The translations under genes and the position numbers were made by a program. Of a DNA stretch of 64,000 bases, positions 8,852 through 19,035 are shown in pieces. The notes under the pieces were generated by a model. It ran no database searches and had not been told where the DNA came from. It saw nothing but the letters and a program-made list of their open reading frames with translations. The DNA is taken from positions 1 through 64,000 of the forward strand of contig JADJBS010000002.1 of NCBI GenBank assembly GCA_016703665.1. Reading direction: 5' to 3'. Origin of the DNA: Candidatus Defluviibacillus avedoerensis (GTDB taxonomy: Bacteria; Pseudomonadota; Gammaproteobacteria; Burkholderiales; Burkholderiaceae_C). The number at the start of each line of letters is the position of its first letter. The first letter of the stretch is position 1.

Positions 8852-11603
8852 CAAGGCAGGGCCAATTTTTCCAGGGTATCGATCGTCGTCGGACGTGCAA
8901 AGTGATAACCCTGGTACAACTCACAGCCCAGGCTGGCCAGCACGTCGAGTTGTCCTTGGTTTTCGACTCCTTCGGCAATGATCTCCAGGTCGAGACTCTG
9001 GCCGAGTGTCAGCAAGGTCCGTGCTATCGCTGAGTCGTAGGCATTGCCCTGGATATCCCTCACAAAAGACTGATCTATCTTGAGTTGATCGATGGGCAAA
9101 TGGTTAAGGTAGGAGAGCGAGGAGTAGCCCATGCCAAAGTCGTCGAGCGAAATTTTGATGCCCAATGACTTGAGGCTGTGCATGCTGCTGATTGCCTTGT
9201 CGGTGTCCCGAACCAGCATGCTCTCGGTCAGCTCCAGTTTCAATCTGGCGGCGGGTGCACCGCTGGTTTGCAACACAGATTTGATTTGGGCCTGCAGTTC
9301 TGGCTGGCCAAACTGGCTTGCACTGACGTTCACCGCAATGGTCAGTTCTTCCAGCCCAGGCTGGGTGGCCCATTGCGCCAGTTGTGCGCAAGCGGTCTGA
9401 AGCACCCAGGTGCCGATAGGAATGATCAGGCCGGTTTCCTCCGCAAGGGGAATGAATTCGGCTGGGGAGACCAGCCCCCGCGTGGGGTGTTGCCAGCGTA
9501 TCAGGGCCTCGGCGCCAAGCACCTTGCGCTGGGCGTTCACTTGTGCCTGGTAGTGCATCACAAACTGATTGCCTGCCAGGGCCAGCCGCAGATCGGATTC
9601 CAATGCCGCACGCGATTCGACCGCGCCTTGCAGCGCCGGGTCGTAAAAACGCAGGGTACTTCGCCCGACCCCTTTGCGTGATACATGGCGGTGTCTGAAC
9701 GCTTCATCAACTCATCCATGGGCACTGCCTGCCCCCGAAACACGGTGATACCGATGCTGGCTGAACAGTGGTGGCTACGCCGACCATCTTTGGCTGCTTC
9801 CTGATAAACAGTGAGGTTAAAAGGCTGGGCCAGTTCATGCAGGATGGCAGACGCAATTTCCTCGGCGCGCTTGGCCGCAAGATGTTCCTCGCCCAGGTCA
9901 TTAAGTATGATTACAAATTCGTCTCCACCCAGGCGGGCCACCGTGTCCCCCTGGCGGACTTTTCGTTTCAGGCGCTTGGCCACTCCCATCAGCAGCTGGT
10001 CCCCCACAGCGTGTCCCAGGGTGTCGTTCAGGCTCTTGAAGTTGTCCAGATCAATCATCATCACGGCGCCGCAGGACGCCCGGCGATCACTCGCGGTCAG
10101 GGCTTGTCCAAGGCGGTCCAGCATCAAACGCCGGTTGGGTAATTCCGTCAATGCGTCATAAAAAGCCAGGTGCTCAATTAGCGCTGCTGCAGCCTTGCGC
10201 TCGGTAATGTCACGAAACGCCACCTGGATCGCAGGCTCACCATCGAAGAGGATGACAATGCTCTGTACTTCGACGTCCATTGTCTCGCCGCACACATTGA
10301 GGAAACGCTCTTCCACCATAGGCTGCACCTCGCCCAAACCCAGGGGAGGGTTCGCACGCCTGATCGCCAGTTCGCGAAAGTCCGGGTGCACAAAGTCGAT
10401 GATAGATCGCCCCACCAGGTCGGCTGCTGCGTCTGCCCCCAGTGCCCGGGCTGCGGCTGTGTTGACGTAAAGGATCTTGCCGCCACGGTGCACACCGATG
10501 CATTCGGTGGACCATTCAATCATGGTGCGGTAGCGTGCCTCGCTCTCGCGCAGCGCCAACTGGGCCTGCCTTTGTTCGGTGATGTCCTGCGAAGTGCCCA
10601 CGGCGCGTTGCAGTTGTCCGTCGTCCGCCCTGATTTCGAGCTTGGCCCTTTGCCTTAGCCATCGATAGCCATTGGCTGTGCGTATCCGGTGCTCATGATC
10701 GAATACACCGCTGAACCTGGCTTGCTGCCACGCGTCGCGCATCGCCTGCAGATCATGCTCGTGAATGCGGCTTACATAGACCCTGCCTGTGACCACCGTA
10801 CCGGGTCGCTCTGAGAACAGGCGGCAGGCCTCTGGAGACAGGCGAATGGTGTCACTGCTGCGTTCATAAACCCAACTGCCCACGTTACTCACGGCCTGCG
10901 CTTGGCTGAGTTCAAGATGGCTGTCCTGCAGCGCGGCGGAACGCTGAGCCAGTTCAGTGGCCAGTTTGTCGGCGCGCACCTCACTTTGCAAACCCTGGAT
11001 CAACTGCAAACCGGCGACTCGTCCGTACTGAAGCTCCACTGCAAATAGGATCAATAGCCCCAATGCCACTTGCAGCTCGTACTCGTGCGAAACAAAATTC
11101 AGGTGCAGTAGGGGCAGTAGCAGCACCCCCCCGGTAAATAGCACCATTCCACGGCGCATGGGCGACATGACCACCACACAGATGCCGGACACCGCCACCA
11201 AAATGGTGAGGTTGAACATGTAGGCCAGAAAGTGCCCGTCTGACCAGAAGAACAACACGGAGGATCCCCACGCCAAGCCGGTAAGCAATTCGCTCACGAC
11301 GAGCCAGTTGCCCCAGGCTTTGACTGTGTCCGGGTCTCGTTTTTGAGGGGCGAAGTGGCGTCCAATGCCCAGGGTTAGCAATTCGCAAGCATTGATCAGG
11401 GCGAGCCATGCCAGCGCTGCAGACCACCCTGCCGTCGCGGATTCGATCCAGGCCAGTAGCAGGGTGCCAAACGGGGACGAATAGGCAGCTGCGATGGCAC
11501 GGTCATTGAATACCGCCGTCCGCCGAGCGTTCACCTCATGGCGTATTCCGGTTTCATCGGTTTTGAATTGCTTGTCTTCCTGACCAGTCACAAATATGCC
11601 CAA
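8851..11603 (-). CDS. Membrane PAS-PAS-GGDEF-EAL cyclic-di-GMP protein, frameshifted
   Basis: The N-terminal part (about 40-205) has 5-6 membrane helices. Two PAS domains follow (about 235-345 and 355-470), then GGDEF (about 480-645) with an intact RLGGDEFV motif, then EAL (about 665-915) with GAEALIRW and DDFGMGYSSLSYLN. GGDEF and EAL lie in different frames. Adding one G at the C run 9664-9666 (plus strand) joins them through a normal linker (GSGRSTLRFYDPALQGAV). Both catalytic motifs look intact, so the protein could make and/or degrade c-di-GMP in response to a PAS-sensed signal. The start is uncertain: TTG 11603 or an internal GTG. The break is probably a sequence error. Confidence 0.82.
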
Positions 11604-11727
11604 GTTAGGGTCTGGTTATATCAGCGACAGCTATCTTCCAGGAAAGTTGCGATGGGGCTTTTGTGTTGAGTCAACGCCGCTCAGGTTTCATGCCGAAAGC
11701 TTGGCTCTGTGGCAGAGATCGACGTGA

Positions 11728-12615
11728 TCAGGCTGCGTCGGCACCGGGTTCAGTGGGGCTGGCCTGAATCTGGCCCGCTTGCCGCAGACCCGCTTTTTCG
11801 CCTGCGCTGGCGAATTTGCTGTATTTGCTGAACATGGGGACCAGTTGACCGTAAATACGCGGCGTGCCCGCCAGGCATTCCTTTTGATGCAAAAAGTCAG
11901 CTTCGCCCGTGAAGTTGCCCACCAAGCCACCCGCCTCAGTCACGAGAAGGGAGCCAGCTGCCACATCCCACGGCGCCAGACCAGCCTCAAAAAAACCTTC
12001 GGTGAAGCCGGCCGCCACGTAGGCCAAATCCAGGGCTGCGGCACCGGGGCGACGTAGACCTGCGGTTTTGGGCATGATGTCGGCCATCATGGCCATGTAG
12101 TTCTGGAAGTTGTCACCGGGGCGGAAAGGAAACCCGGTAGAGATGATGCTGTCAGACAGGCGCACGCGTTTGGATACACGGATGCGGCGCTCGTTCAGGT
12201 ACGCGCCACGGCCTTTGGTGGCGGTGAACAGGTCGTTTCGACTGGGGTCATACACGACGGCTTGCTCCATCTTGCCGCGCACCGACAGGGCAATGCTGAC
12301 CGCGTAGACCGGAAAACCATGAATGAAGTTTGTCGTGCCGTCCAGTGGATCGATGATCCAGACAAACTCGGAGTCTTTGGCGCCGTGCTCGCTGCCCGAT
12401 TCTTCGGCCAGGATGCCGTGCCCTGGATAGGCCGTGAGCAGGGTTTCGATGATGGCCTTCTCGCTGGCCTGATCTACCTCCGTGACAAAGTCGTTCACCT
12501 GCTTTTGCGAGATGCGAACGGATTCGACATCAAGCGCTGCACGGTTGATGATGGCGCCGGCGGCGCGCGCAGCCTTGATGGCCACGTTAAGCATGGGGTG
12601 GAGGTTGGACGACAT
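11728..12615 (-). CDS. suhB: Inositol-1-monophosphatase (SuhB)
   Basis: About 295 residues from ATG 12615 (MSSNLHPMLNVAIKAA). The metal and substrate motifs are complete: LAEESGSEHG, WIIDPLDGTTNFIHGFP and the C-terminal APWDVAAGSLLVTEAGG. The enzyme hydrolyses myo-inositol 1-phosphate using Mg2+; in proteobacteria SuhB also takes part in rRNA transcription antitermination. A C-terminal extension of about 30 residues rich in Ala, Gly and Gln is typical of Burkholderiales versions. It is divergent from trmJ, with 82 bases between the starts, so the two share a promoter region. Confidence 0.92.
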   Translation of the reverse strand: MSSNLHPMLNVAIKAARAAGAIINRAALDVESVRISQKQVNDFVTEVDQASEKAIIETLLTAYPGHGILAEESGSEHGAKDSEFVWIIDPLDGTTNFIHGFPVYAVSIALSVRGKMEQAVVYDPSRNDLFTATKGRGAYLNERRIRVSKRVRLSDSIISTGFPFRPGDNFQNYMAMMADIMPKTAGLRRPGAAALDLAYVAAGFTEGFFEAGLAPWDVAAGSLLVTEAGGLVGNFTGEADFLHQKECLAGTPRIYGQLVPMFSKYSKFASAGEKAGLRQAGQIQASPTEPGADAA

Positions 12616-12697
12616 AGAGGCTGAATAGGAGCAAGAAATCCAGGCGGTGATGCGCCCGGCGACAATCGTGCATTTTACCGCGCCGCATATTTCTGTC

Positions 12698-13429
12698 ATG
12701 AAAACCCGTTTTGTCCTGATCAACACCAGTCATGCTGGCAATGTGGGTGCGGTGGCCCGCGCCATGAAAGTCATGGGTTTTGACGACTTGGTGCTGGTGG
12801 CGCCACGCTGGCCGAATGTGCTGCGAAGAGAAGAAACCATCCAGCGTGCCAGCGGAGCACTTAATGTGCTGAACAATGCCCGTATCGTGGACACTCTGGA
12901 TGAAGCACTTGACGGCATCACCCACTTGTGCGCCACGGCCATGACGCCACGGGACTTTGGCCCACCGACCATGAGCCCACGCAAACACCTGGAGCCCTTG
13001 GCAAAAACTGAGCATGCTGTGGCGTTCTTGTTTGGAAGCGAGCGGTTTGGCATGCGTAACGACGACGTTTATCGCTGCCATGTGGCCCTGAGTATTCCGA
13101 CCGACCCGAAGTTTGGCTCGCTGAACCTGGGTGCTGCAGCCCAGGTGATTGCCTATGAATGGCGCCTGGCTCTGGGCGGATTTGAAGGCCAGCGGGATGA
13201 TTTACCTGTGCCGTATGCGGACGCCGTGGCGGTGCGTGGCATGCTGAACCACTGGGAGCAAACCTTGGTGGATATTGGTTTTCTGGACCCGGATGCGCCC
13301 AAAAAATTGATGCCCCGCCTTGCACAACTGGCCAACCGTACCCAATTGACGCCAGAAGAGATTCACATTCTGCGTGGCATTGCAAAGGCCGCCACAAAGC
13401 ACGCCAATAAAGCCACGCAACAACAGTAG
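12698..13429 (+). CDS. trmJ: tRNA (cytidine/uridine-32 2'-O)-methyltransferase TrmJ
   Basis: 243 residues from ATG 12698. It is a SpoU/TrmH-class SPOUT methyltransferase: N-terminal FVLINTSHAGNVGAVARAMK, central FLFGSERFGM, and C-terminal LSIPTDPKFGSLNLGAAAQV, which forms the knotted SAM site. The C-terminal extension (about 160-243) is that of TrmJ. It methylates the ribose of position 32 in the tRNA anticodon loop. It lies ten bases upstream of cysE in the same direction, an arrangement common in Burkholderiales. Confidence 0.9.
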   Translation: MKTRFVLINTSHAGNVGAVARAMKVMGFDDLVLVAPRWPNVLRREETIQRASGALNVLNNARIVDTLDEALDGITHLCATAMTPRDFGPPTMSPRKHLEPLAKTEHAVAFLFGSERFGMRNDDVYRCHVALSIPTDPKFGSLNLGAAAQVIAYEWRLALGGFEGQRDDLPVPYADAVAVRGMLNHWEQTLVDIGFLDPDAPKKLMPRLAQLANRTQLTPEEIHILRGIAKAATKHANKATQQQ

Positions 13430-13439
13430 ACTGATCGCC

Positions 13440-14207
13440 ATGTTTTCCCGTTTGCGCACTGACATACAGACCATCCTAGACCGTGATCCCGCTGCGCGCA
13501 GCACCTGGGAGGTGCTGACTTGTTATCCTGGCCTGCATGCACAACTGCTGCATCGCCTGGCCCACTGGTGCTGGGTCCGTGGTTTCAAGTGGTTGGGTCG
13601 TTTCATCTCTCATCTGGGGCGTTTCGCCACTGGCATTGAGATTCACCCTGGAGCCGTTATCGGAGAAAGGGTTTTCTTTGACCACGCCATGGGCGTTGTC
13701 ATTGGCGAAACCGCCGAAGTCGGAGACGGCTGCACGATCTATCAGGGGGTAACGCTGGGAGGAACATCGCTTTACAAAGGCGTCAAACGCCATCCCACGC
13801 TTGGCAAGAATGTCGTCGTCAGTGCAGGCGCCAAGGTTTTGGGTGGTTTCGTCGTAGGTGATGGCGCCAAAATTGGCAGCAATGCCGTAGTCATCAAGCC
13901 CGTGCCACCAGGCGCCACCGCAGTTGGCATTCCGGCCCGGATCATCCCCAGCAAAGCGGGAGAAAGTGCGGACGTGACTGAGAGCAAGTTTTCAGCCTAT
14001 GGCATCACGCAGGACGATGATCCTGTGAGCCAGGCCTTGCGCGGCTTGATCGACAGTGCCAACGGGCAAGACCATCAGATCGCACTGCTGTGGAGGGCCA
14101 TAGCAACCTTGTCCGCCGATCAGAGGAGCGGCAACTGCGTGCCCGATGACGCCGCACGCAAGGAGTGCTTTGAGGCAGACAAGCTCAATGAACTGGTCGG
14201 CAAGTAG
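13440..14207 (+). CDS. cysE: Serine O-acetyltransferase
   Basis: 255 residues from ATG 13440. The N-terminal helical part (TWEVLTCYPGLHAQLLHRLA) is followed by left-handed beta-helix hexapeptide repeats. These contain EIHPGAVIGERVFFDHAMGV and GDGCTIYQGVTLGGT, with the catalytic His/Asp pair, and the loop LYKGVKRHPTLG. It makes O-acetylserine from serine and acetyl-CoA, the first step of cysteine synthesis, in the cytoplasm. The C-terminal tail of about 70 residues (SADVTESKFSAYGITQDDDP) is longer than in E. coli but usual in this group. It is convergent with mogA. Confidence 0.92.
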   Translation: MFSRLRTDIQTILDRDPAARSTWEVLTCYPGLHAQLLHRLAHWCWVRGFKWLGRFISHLGRFATGIEIHPGAVIGERVFFDHAMGVVIGETAEVGDGCTIYQGVTLGGTSLYKGVKRHPTLGKNVVVSAGAKVLGGFVVGDGAKIGSNAVVIKPVPPGATAVGIPARIIPSKAGESADVTESKFSAYGITQDDDPVSQALRGLIDSANGQDHQIALLWRAIATLSADQRSGNCVPDDAARKECFEADKLNELVGK

Positions 14208-14222
14208 CTGGGCTGATCAAGC

Positions 14223-14816
14223 TCAGGTCGATTGCGGCCGGATGGCTGACTTGGGACGAAAACCCTTGCAAACTTCGTTGTTGGTTTCCATATACGGGCC
14301 GCCAATCAGATCGACGCAATAAGGTACGGCGGCAAATATGCCTGGAATCAAGCTCTTGCCTTCAGCATCCTTCAGGCCCTCCAGCGTTTCCTGAATCGAT
14401 TTCGGTTGTCCCGGCAAGTTGATGATCAGGCTCTTGTCGCGGATCACGGCCACTTGCCGCGACAATATGGCGGTGGGCACAAAGCGCAGGCTGATCTGGC
14501 GCATCTGCTCTCCAAAGCCTGGCATTTCCTTGTGCGCAATGGCCAGGGTGGCCTCAGGGGTCACGTCGCGCATGGCCGGGCCAGTACCGCCTGTGGTCAG
14601 TACCAAACTGCAGCCCGCATTCACCAGTTCAATCAAGGCCTGGCTGATGGTGGCTTGTTCGTCAGGGATCAGGCGGGACTCAAAAGTGATCGGATTGTGA
14701 AGCGCACGTGCCAGCCATTCTTTGAGCGCCGGCAAGCCTTTGTCTTCGTAGACACCCGTGCTGGCGCGGTCACTGATCGACACAATGCCAATGGTGATTG
14801 GTTCAAAAGTGCTCAT
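14223..14816 (-). CDS. mogA: Molybdopterin adenylyltransferase
   Basis: 197 residues of the MoaB/Mog family, with IGIVSISDRASTGVYEDKG at the N-terminus and the signature TTGGTGPAMRDVTPEAT (about 75-92). It adenylates molybdopterin ahead of molybdenum insertion, so it serves molybdoenzymes such as IorAB at 23.4-26.0 kb. Its ATG overlaps the darP stop by four bases (ATGA), indicating a darP-mogA transcript. The length is normal for the family. Confidence 0.92.
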   Translation of the reverse strand: MSTFEPITIGIVSISDRASTGVYEDKGLPALKEWLARALHNPITFESRLIPDEQATISQALIELVNAGCSLVLTTGGTGPAMRDVTPEATLAIAHKEMPGFGEQMRQISLRFVPTAILSRQVAVIRDKSLIINLPGQPKSIQETLEGLKDAEGKSLIPGIFAAVPYCVDLIGGPYMETNNEVCKGFRPKSAIRPQST

Positions 14817-15457
14817 TCATCAGACTCCTCGGATTCATCGGCGCTGCCGCCTTCCAGATGTTCGCGTACCAGTTGGTAAATGTCGCGGTAGGCTTTGCTG
14901 TGTCGGGGTGCCAAGCCTTGCGACTCAGCTGTCTTATCGGGGGGGTTGTCTTTACGAGCCTGGCGTACCAGGGCTCGCAGCTGCTGGCTGTCGGTTGCTG
15001 GAAAAGCTTCCATCCAGCGACTGACAGCGTCATCGCTGGCCAGCAGTTCGGTGCGCCACTGCTCCGCCTGGTGCAGGGCGAGGGTGAGGGCGGCTGATCC
15101 ATGGTGCTGTTCGGCCAGGGCTTCGCGCGCTGCGTCCAGTACTTCGGGAGCTTGCAGGCGCATCAATTTGCCAATGAACTGCATCTGGCGGCGCTTACCC
15201 TCAAAGTTGGTAATTCGCTTGGCTTCAGCCATGGCGTCAAGCAGCTTTTCGGTGAAGCCGAGTTTAGCCAGGGCATCTGCGCGCAGATCAAGCAAATCTT
15301 TGCCCAGCTTTTGCAGGGCGTCACTTTCGCGCTTCAGGTCTGTGCGGCTCGAAAACTCGGTGCCTTTGAGTTCAGCTTTGAGTTGAATGTCCATTTCGCT
15401 GCCTTCAGCGACAAAAACGCCTTTGACGAAATAGCCTTTTTTGAGTTTGCGCGACAT
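14813..15457 (-). CDS. darP: Ribosome-associated protein DarP (YjgA, DUF615)
   Basis: About 214 residues from the ATG at 15457 (MSRKLKKGYFVKG). The sequence has the all-helical, highly charged DUF615/YjgA pattern: ESDALQKLGKDLLDL, RQMQFIGKLMR, and a C-terminal RQARKDNPP ... KAYRDIYQLVREH. YjgA/DarP associates with late 50S assembly intermediates and promotes peptidyl-transferase centre maturation. It is divergent from pmbA with 44 bases between the starts, the conserved yjgA/pmbA arrangement of many proteobacteria, and is coupled to mogA downstream. Confidence 0.9.
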   Translation of the reverse strand: MSRKLKKGYFVKGVFVAEGSEMDIQLKAELKGTEFSSRTDLKRESDALQKLGKDLLDLRADALAKLGFTEKLLDAMAEAKRITNFEGKRRQMQFIGKLMRLQAPEVLDAAREALAEQHHGSAALTLALHQAEQWRTELLASDDAVSRWMEAFPATDSQQLRALVRQARKDNPPDKTAESQGLAPRHSKAYRDIYQLVREHLEGGSADESEESDE

Positions 15458-15501
15458 CAGTTTCCAGGGGAACGGGGGAGCCAAGTATCATAGCCGCCGA
15501 C

Positions 15502-16884
15502 ATGAGCAAGCACACCAGTACCCCCAAAGACGCCCCGCTCAGCGGGTTCCAGTACGCACGATCATTTTTTGAGGAGCTGGTGGACGCCGCGCTTCAGCAT
15601 GCAAAGAAGATCGGTGCGACCGATGCAGGCGCAGAGGCATCAGAGGGTTGCGGCCTGAGTGTCTCTGTGCGCAAGGGTGAGCTGGAAACCGTCGAGCGAA
15701 ACCGTGACAAGTCCCTTGGTGTGACCGTTTACAAGGGCAACCGCCGTGGTAACGCGAGCACGTCTGATTTCTCCAAAAAGGCGATCCAGGACACGGTGAA
15801 GGCGGCCTACGACATCGCACGCTTTACCGCAGAAGACCCGGTTGCGGGCCTGCCGGATTTGGCTGACATTGCGCATGAGCATCGGGATCTGGACCTGTTT
15901 CATCCCTGGTCCATTAATAGCGAACAAGCAGCAGTCCTCGCGCTGGAGTGCGAGGCAGCCGCCTTTGCCACCAGCAAGAAGATCACTAACAGCGAGGGTG
16001 CGGGTGTCTCTGCCCAACAAAGCCACTTTTTCAGCGCCCATACCCATGGATTTCGGGGTGGTTACGCAAGCTCACGTCACAGCATGTCGGTGGCCCCCAT
16101 TGCTGGCAAGGGCCGGGAAATGCAGCGCGATGCTTGGTACACCTCGATGCGCAATGCACAGGAAATGGCCAGCCCAGCCGCTGTAGGGCGATATGCGGCG
16201 GAGCGCGCTTTGAGCCGGCTCAAATCTCGCAAGATCGCCACCACGCAATGTCCGGTACTGTTTGAATCCTCACTGGCTGCTGGCTTGTTGGGCTCGTACG
16301 TTCAGGCGACGAGCGGTGGCGCCTTGTATCGCAAGACGAGCTTCTTGAACGAATCGCTCGGTAAGCGGGTCTTGCCCAAACACATTGACATCCTGGAAGA
16401 CCCGTTTGTGTTGCGTGGCAAGGGGAGTAGTCCATTTGACGATGAAGGCGTTCAGTGCCACGCCCGCACAGTTGTCAAAGCAGGGGTGGTTCAGGGCTAT
16501 TTCCTGAGCACTTACAGCGCCCGAAAGCTGGGCATGAAGACGACCGGTAATGCAGGTGGCTCACATAACCTGACGATGACATCGCGATTGACCCGTCCCG
16601 GTGACAATCTGGACGCCATGCTCAAGAAGCTGGGGACGGGTCTTTTTGTCGTCGAATTGATGGGGCAGGGTGTTAACTACGTGACGGGCGACTATTCACG
16701 TGGGGCAAGCGGCTTTTGGGTAGAAAACGGTGAGATTGCCTTCCCCGTGCAGGAGATCACCATCGCCGGTAACCTCAAGACCATGTTGCAGGGGATTGAG
16801 GCCGTCGGTGCCGACACCTATAACTACGGCGCCAAGACAGTTGGATCGATCCTGGTTAACCGCATGAAACTGGCTGGCAGCTGA
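15502..16884 (+). CDS. pmbA: Metalloprotease PmbA (TldE)
   Basis: 460 residues, the usual length. The features are those of the TldD/PmbA (U62) family: DAGAEASEGCGLSVSVRKGE at the N-terminus, then KRVLPKHIDILEDPF, GSSPFDDEGV and the C-terminal VNYVTGDYSRGASGFWVENG. PmbA is the non-catalytic partner of TldD in a heterodimeric zinc protease that degrades unfolded peptides and matures some microcins or antitoxins. tldD is not in the window. It is divergent from darP and convergent with yqeY. Confidence 0.92.
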   Translation: MSKHTSTPKDAPLSGFQYARSFFEELVDAALQHAKKIGATDAGAEASEGCGLSVSVRKGELETVERNRDKSLGVTVYKGNRRGNASTSDFSKKAIQDTVKAAYDIARFTAEDPVAGLPDLADIAHEHRDLDLFHPWSINSEQAAVLALECEAAAFATSKKITNSEGAGVSAQQSHFFSAHTHGFRGGYASSRHSMSVAPIAGKGREMQRDAWYTSMRNAQEMASPAAVGRYAAERALSRLKSRKIATTQCPVLFESSLAAGLLGSYVQATSGGALYRKTSFLNESLGKRVLPKHIDILEDPFVLRGKGSSPFDDEGVQCHARTVVKAGVVQGYFLSTYSARKLGMKTTGNAGGSHNLTMTSRLTRPGDNLDAMLKKLGTGLFVVELMGQGVNYVTGDYSRGASGFWVENGEIAFPVQEITIAGNLKTMLQGIEAVGADTYNYGAKTVGSILVNRMKLAGS

Positions 16885-16928
16885 TTCGGTCTGGCCCGCA
16901 CTCGCCGCTTAGCGTGCTGCGCAGCGTC

Positions 16929-17375
16929 CTATCCCGCCAAAGCTGCCTTCACTGCCGTGCTGACCATGCCCATATCGGCCTTTCCAGCGAGCTTGGCCTT
17001 GACCGCGCCCATGACTTTGCCCATGTCGCCAGGGCCTGATGCGCCCAGTGATGCAACGATCGCTTTGACTTCGGCGGCGACTTCGTCGGCGGTCATGCGC
17101 TGGGGCAGGTAGGCCTCCAGGACCTTCATCTCGGCCGCCTCTTTGTCGGCCAGATCCTGGCGATTGCCCTTGATGAAGGCGTCAATGCTGTCTTTGCGTT
17201 GCTTGACCAGTTTGTCAACGATGGCAATGACCATGACGTCGTCAAGCTCCACGCGCTCGTCAACTTCCTTTTGTTTCATGGCTGCGGTCAGCATGCGGAT
17301 GGTGCCCAGGCGTTCGCTGTCCTTGGCACGCATGGCGGCCTTCATGTCTTCGGTGATTTTTTCTTTGAGATTCAT
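16929..17375 (-). CDS. yqeY: GatB/YqeY domain-containing protein
   Basis: 148 residues from ATG 17375 (MNLKEKITEDMKAAMRAKD). The whole protein is a YqeY domain, with helical signatures LGTIRMLTAAMKQKEVDER, YLPQRMTADEV and PGDMGKVMGAVKAKLAGKAD. It resembles the tRNA-binding tail of GatB, so a role in tRNA-dependent amidation is possible but unproven. It lies directly downstream of rpsU, a conserved pairing, beyond a strong terminator-like hairpin that may reduce readthrough. Confidence 0.9.
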   Translation of the reverse strand: MNLKEKITEDMKAAMRAKDSERLGTIRMLTAAMKQKEVDERVELDDVMVIAIVDKLVKQRKDSIDAFIKGNRQDLADKEAAEMKVLEAYLPQRMTADEVAAEVKAIVASLGASGPGDMGKVMGAVKAKLAGKADMGMVSTAVKAALAG

Positions 17376-17402
17376 GCTTGTCTTTCGACGGAATTTGACA
17401 AA

Positions 17403-17457
17403 GGCCCGAGGCGGGCCAAAAAAACAAAAAGCCTGCTTGAGCGTCCCCAGCAGGCTG
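17403..17457 (-). terminator. Rho-independent terminator downstream of rpsU
   Basis: On the minus strand an 8-bp stem AGCCTGCT / AGCAGGCT (17456-17449 with 17437-17430) is followed by TTTTTGTTTTTTT (17429-17418). A second GC-rich hairpin GGCCCG / CGGGCC follows at 17403-17417. It lies about 50 bases after the rpsU stop and about 30 bases before the yqeY start. It probably ends most rpsU transcripts, with partial readthrough into yqeY. Confidence 0.8.
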
Positions 17458-17507
17458 ATTCGTTGCACCACAAAGACCTTTGAGGGCCTTCGCGAGAACT
17501 GAATGGA

Positions 17508-17720
17508 TCAGTACATCTTCTTGGGCAACTGCATGCTGCGAACGCGCTTGTAGTGACGCTTGACGGCGGCTGCCTTCTTGCGCTTGCGCTCAGCGGTGGG
17601 CTTTTCGTAAAACTCGCGGGCGCGCAGGTCAGTCAGCAGGCCAAGTTTTTCAATGGTACGTTTGAATCGACGCAGAGCCACATCAAACGGCTCGTTTTCT
17701 TTAACACGGATGGTTGTCAT
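17508..17720 (-). CDS. rpsU: 30S ribosomal protein S21
   Basis: 70 residues, full length: [20 protein letters not shown] at the start and a basic C-terminus ([19 protein letters not shown]). S21 binds the 3' end of 16S rRNA and is needed for initiation on natural mRNAs. It is the first gene of an rpsU-yqeY unit. The promoter should lie in the AT-richer 17721-17870 stretch, where I cannot single out a convincing -35/-10 pair. Confidence 0.97.
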
Positions 17721-17994
17721 TAGCTAATGGTTTCCGAAATGTACAAACTGCCACACCAGGGAAGATCAGACCACTGGTGCATTGTTTGCGAAATATCCCC
17801 AACTTTAAGGTGATCAGGCCGTTGGGGTTTGCCAGCAAAGTCGAACATTATAGCCCGAGGTTTAAGCATTGTGCTTGGTCGCCTTGCCTGAAGTGGTTGT
17901 GCAGGTTCAATCGATGGAAAAGGGCTTAATTTACCGCCCAGTTTGTCGATTCAAGGGTCAGGCGCCCATCTTGTCGCCGGAAAAGGCATGTGCC

Positions 17995-19028
17995 ATGCGA
18001 ATCTCGTCATCCAATCAGCAGTGGGACATGTCTCACACAGAGAGCCAATCCACCACGACCGTCAGCCATCTGCAAATTCGGAGTGGTCGCCAGCCTGGTG
18101 CTGATCAGCGTGAGGCAGTGCAACAAGTACCGCCTTCGGTGGTGGTAAACCTGTCGCCCAGCCTGGGTGCAGTCAATGCGGCAGATGAAGATATCGAGAG
18201 CGATCCGCGCACGCGACTGATTCAGTCCATCGTGGAACAACTGACCGGTGAAAAAGTGAAAACGGTCAAAGCCAGCGATTTGCGCGGTGGTCGTGGACAC
18301 CCCCACAACATGCAAACCATGGGGGGCATCGCACAGAAAACGCCAACGCATCCATGCCTGTGCAGGTCGGCTGGGGCTTGTCCTACAGTGCCACCACCAC
18401 CCACACCGAACAGGCGCAGACTCAGGTCCGCGTCAGCGCCACAGTCCACACGGTAGATGGTCAGGAAATCAGTGTCAGCATCGGCCTGAGCATGTCGCGT
18501 TCATACACTGAGCAAACCAGCGTTTCTTTGCGTTTCGGAGAAGCGGTCAAGAAAGACCCTTTGGTCGTGAACTTTGATGGCCACGCAGCCGAGCTTCAAA
18601 GCGAGGTATTCGCATTCGACCTGGATGGCGATGGTCAGACCGAAAACATGGCCATGCTCGGAGCCAGCAGTGGTTATCTGGCGCTGGACATCGATGGCAA
18701 CGGCAAGGTCGATTCTGGCAAGGAATTGTTTGGACCGGCGACTGGGCAGGGCTTTCAGGAACTGGCCGCTTACGATCAGGATGGCAATGGCTGGATTGAC
18801 GAGGGCGACACTGTTTTCAGAAAGCTCCAGATATGGAAACCTGCTGAAGACACATTGCAAAGTGCGGTCAGCATGGGGATTGGCGCCATCGGGCTGGACG
18901 TCACCGCCAGTCCTTTTGAGTTGCGTGGTAGCACAAACCAGAGCCTGGGTGCCATTCGCAGCACGGGCATGTACCTGATGGAAAACGGTCGCGCTGGCAC
19001 CGTCCAGCAGCTTGACCTGACGGTGTAA
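17995..19028 (+). CDS. Protein with calcium-loop (EF-hand-like) repeats, frameshifted
   Basis: Two frames join into one protein of about 345 residues if one G is added to the six-G run at 18321-18326 (join: MGGHRTENANASMPVQVGWG). The N-terminal half is low-complexity and Ser/Gln-rich with no signal peptide. The C-terminal half has three Asp-rich calcium-loop motifs: DLDGDGQTE, DIDGNGKVDSGKELF and DQDGNGWIDEGD. Around them is the sequence typical of VCBS/dockerin-like surface proteins (LEIWKPAED-type, here LQIWKPAED). Calcium binding is likely. The cellular role is unknown, and the start is uncertain (ATG 17995 or earlier). Confidence 0.6.
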
Positions 19029-19035
19029 GCAGCCA

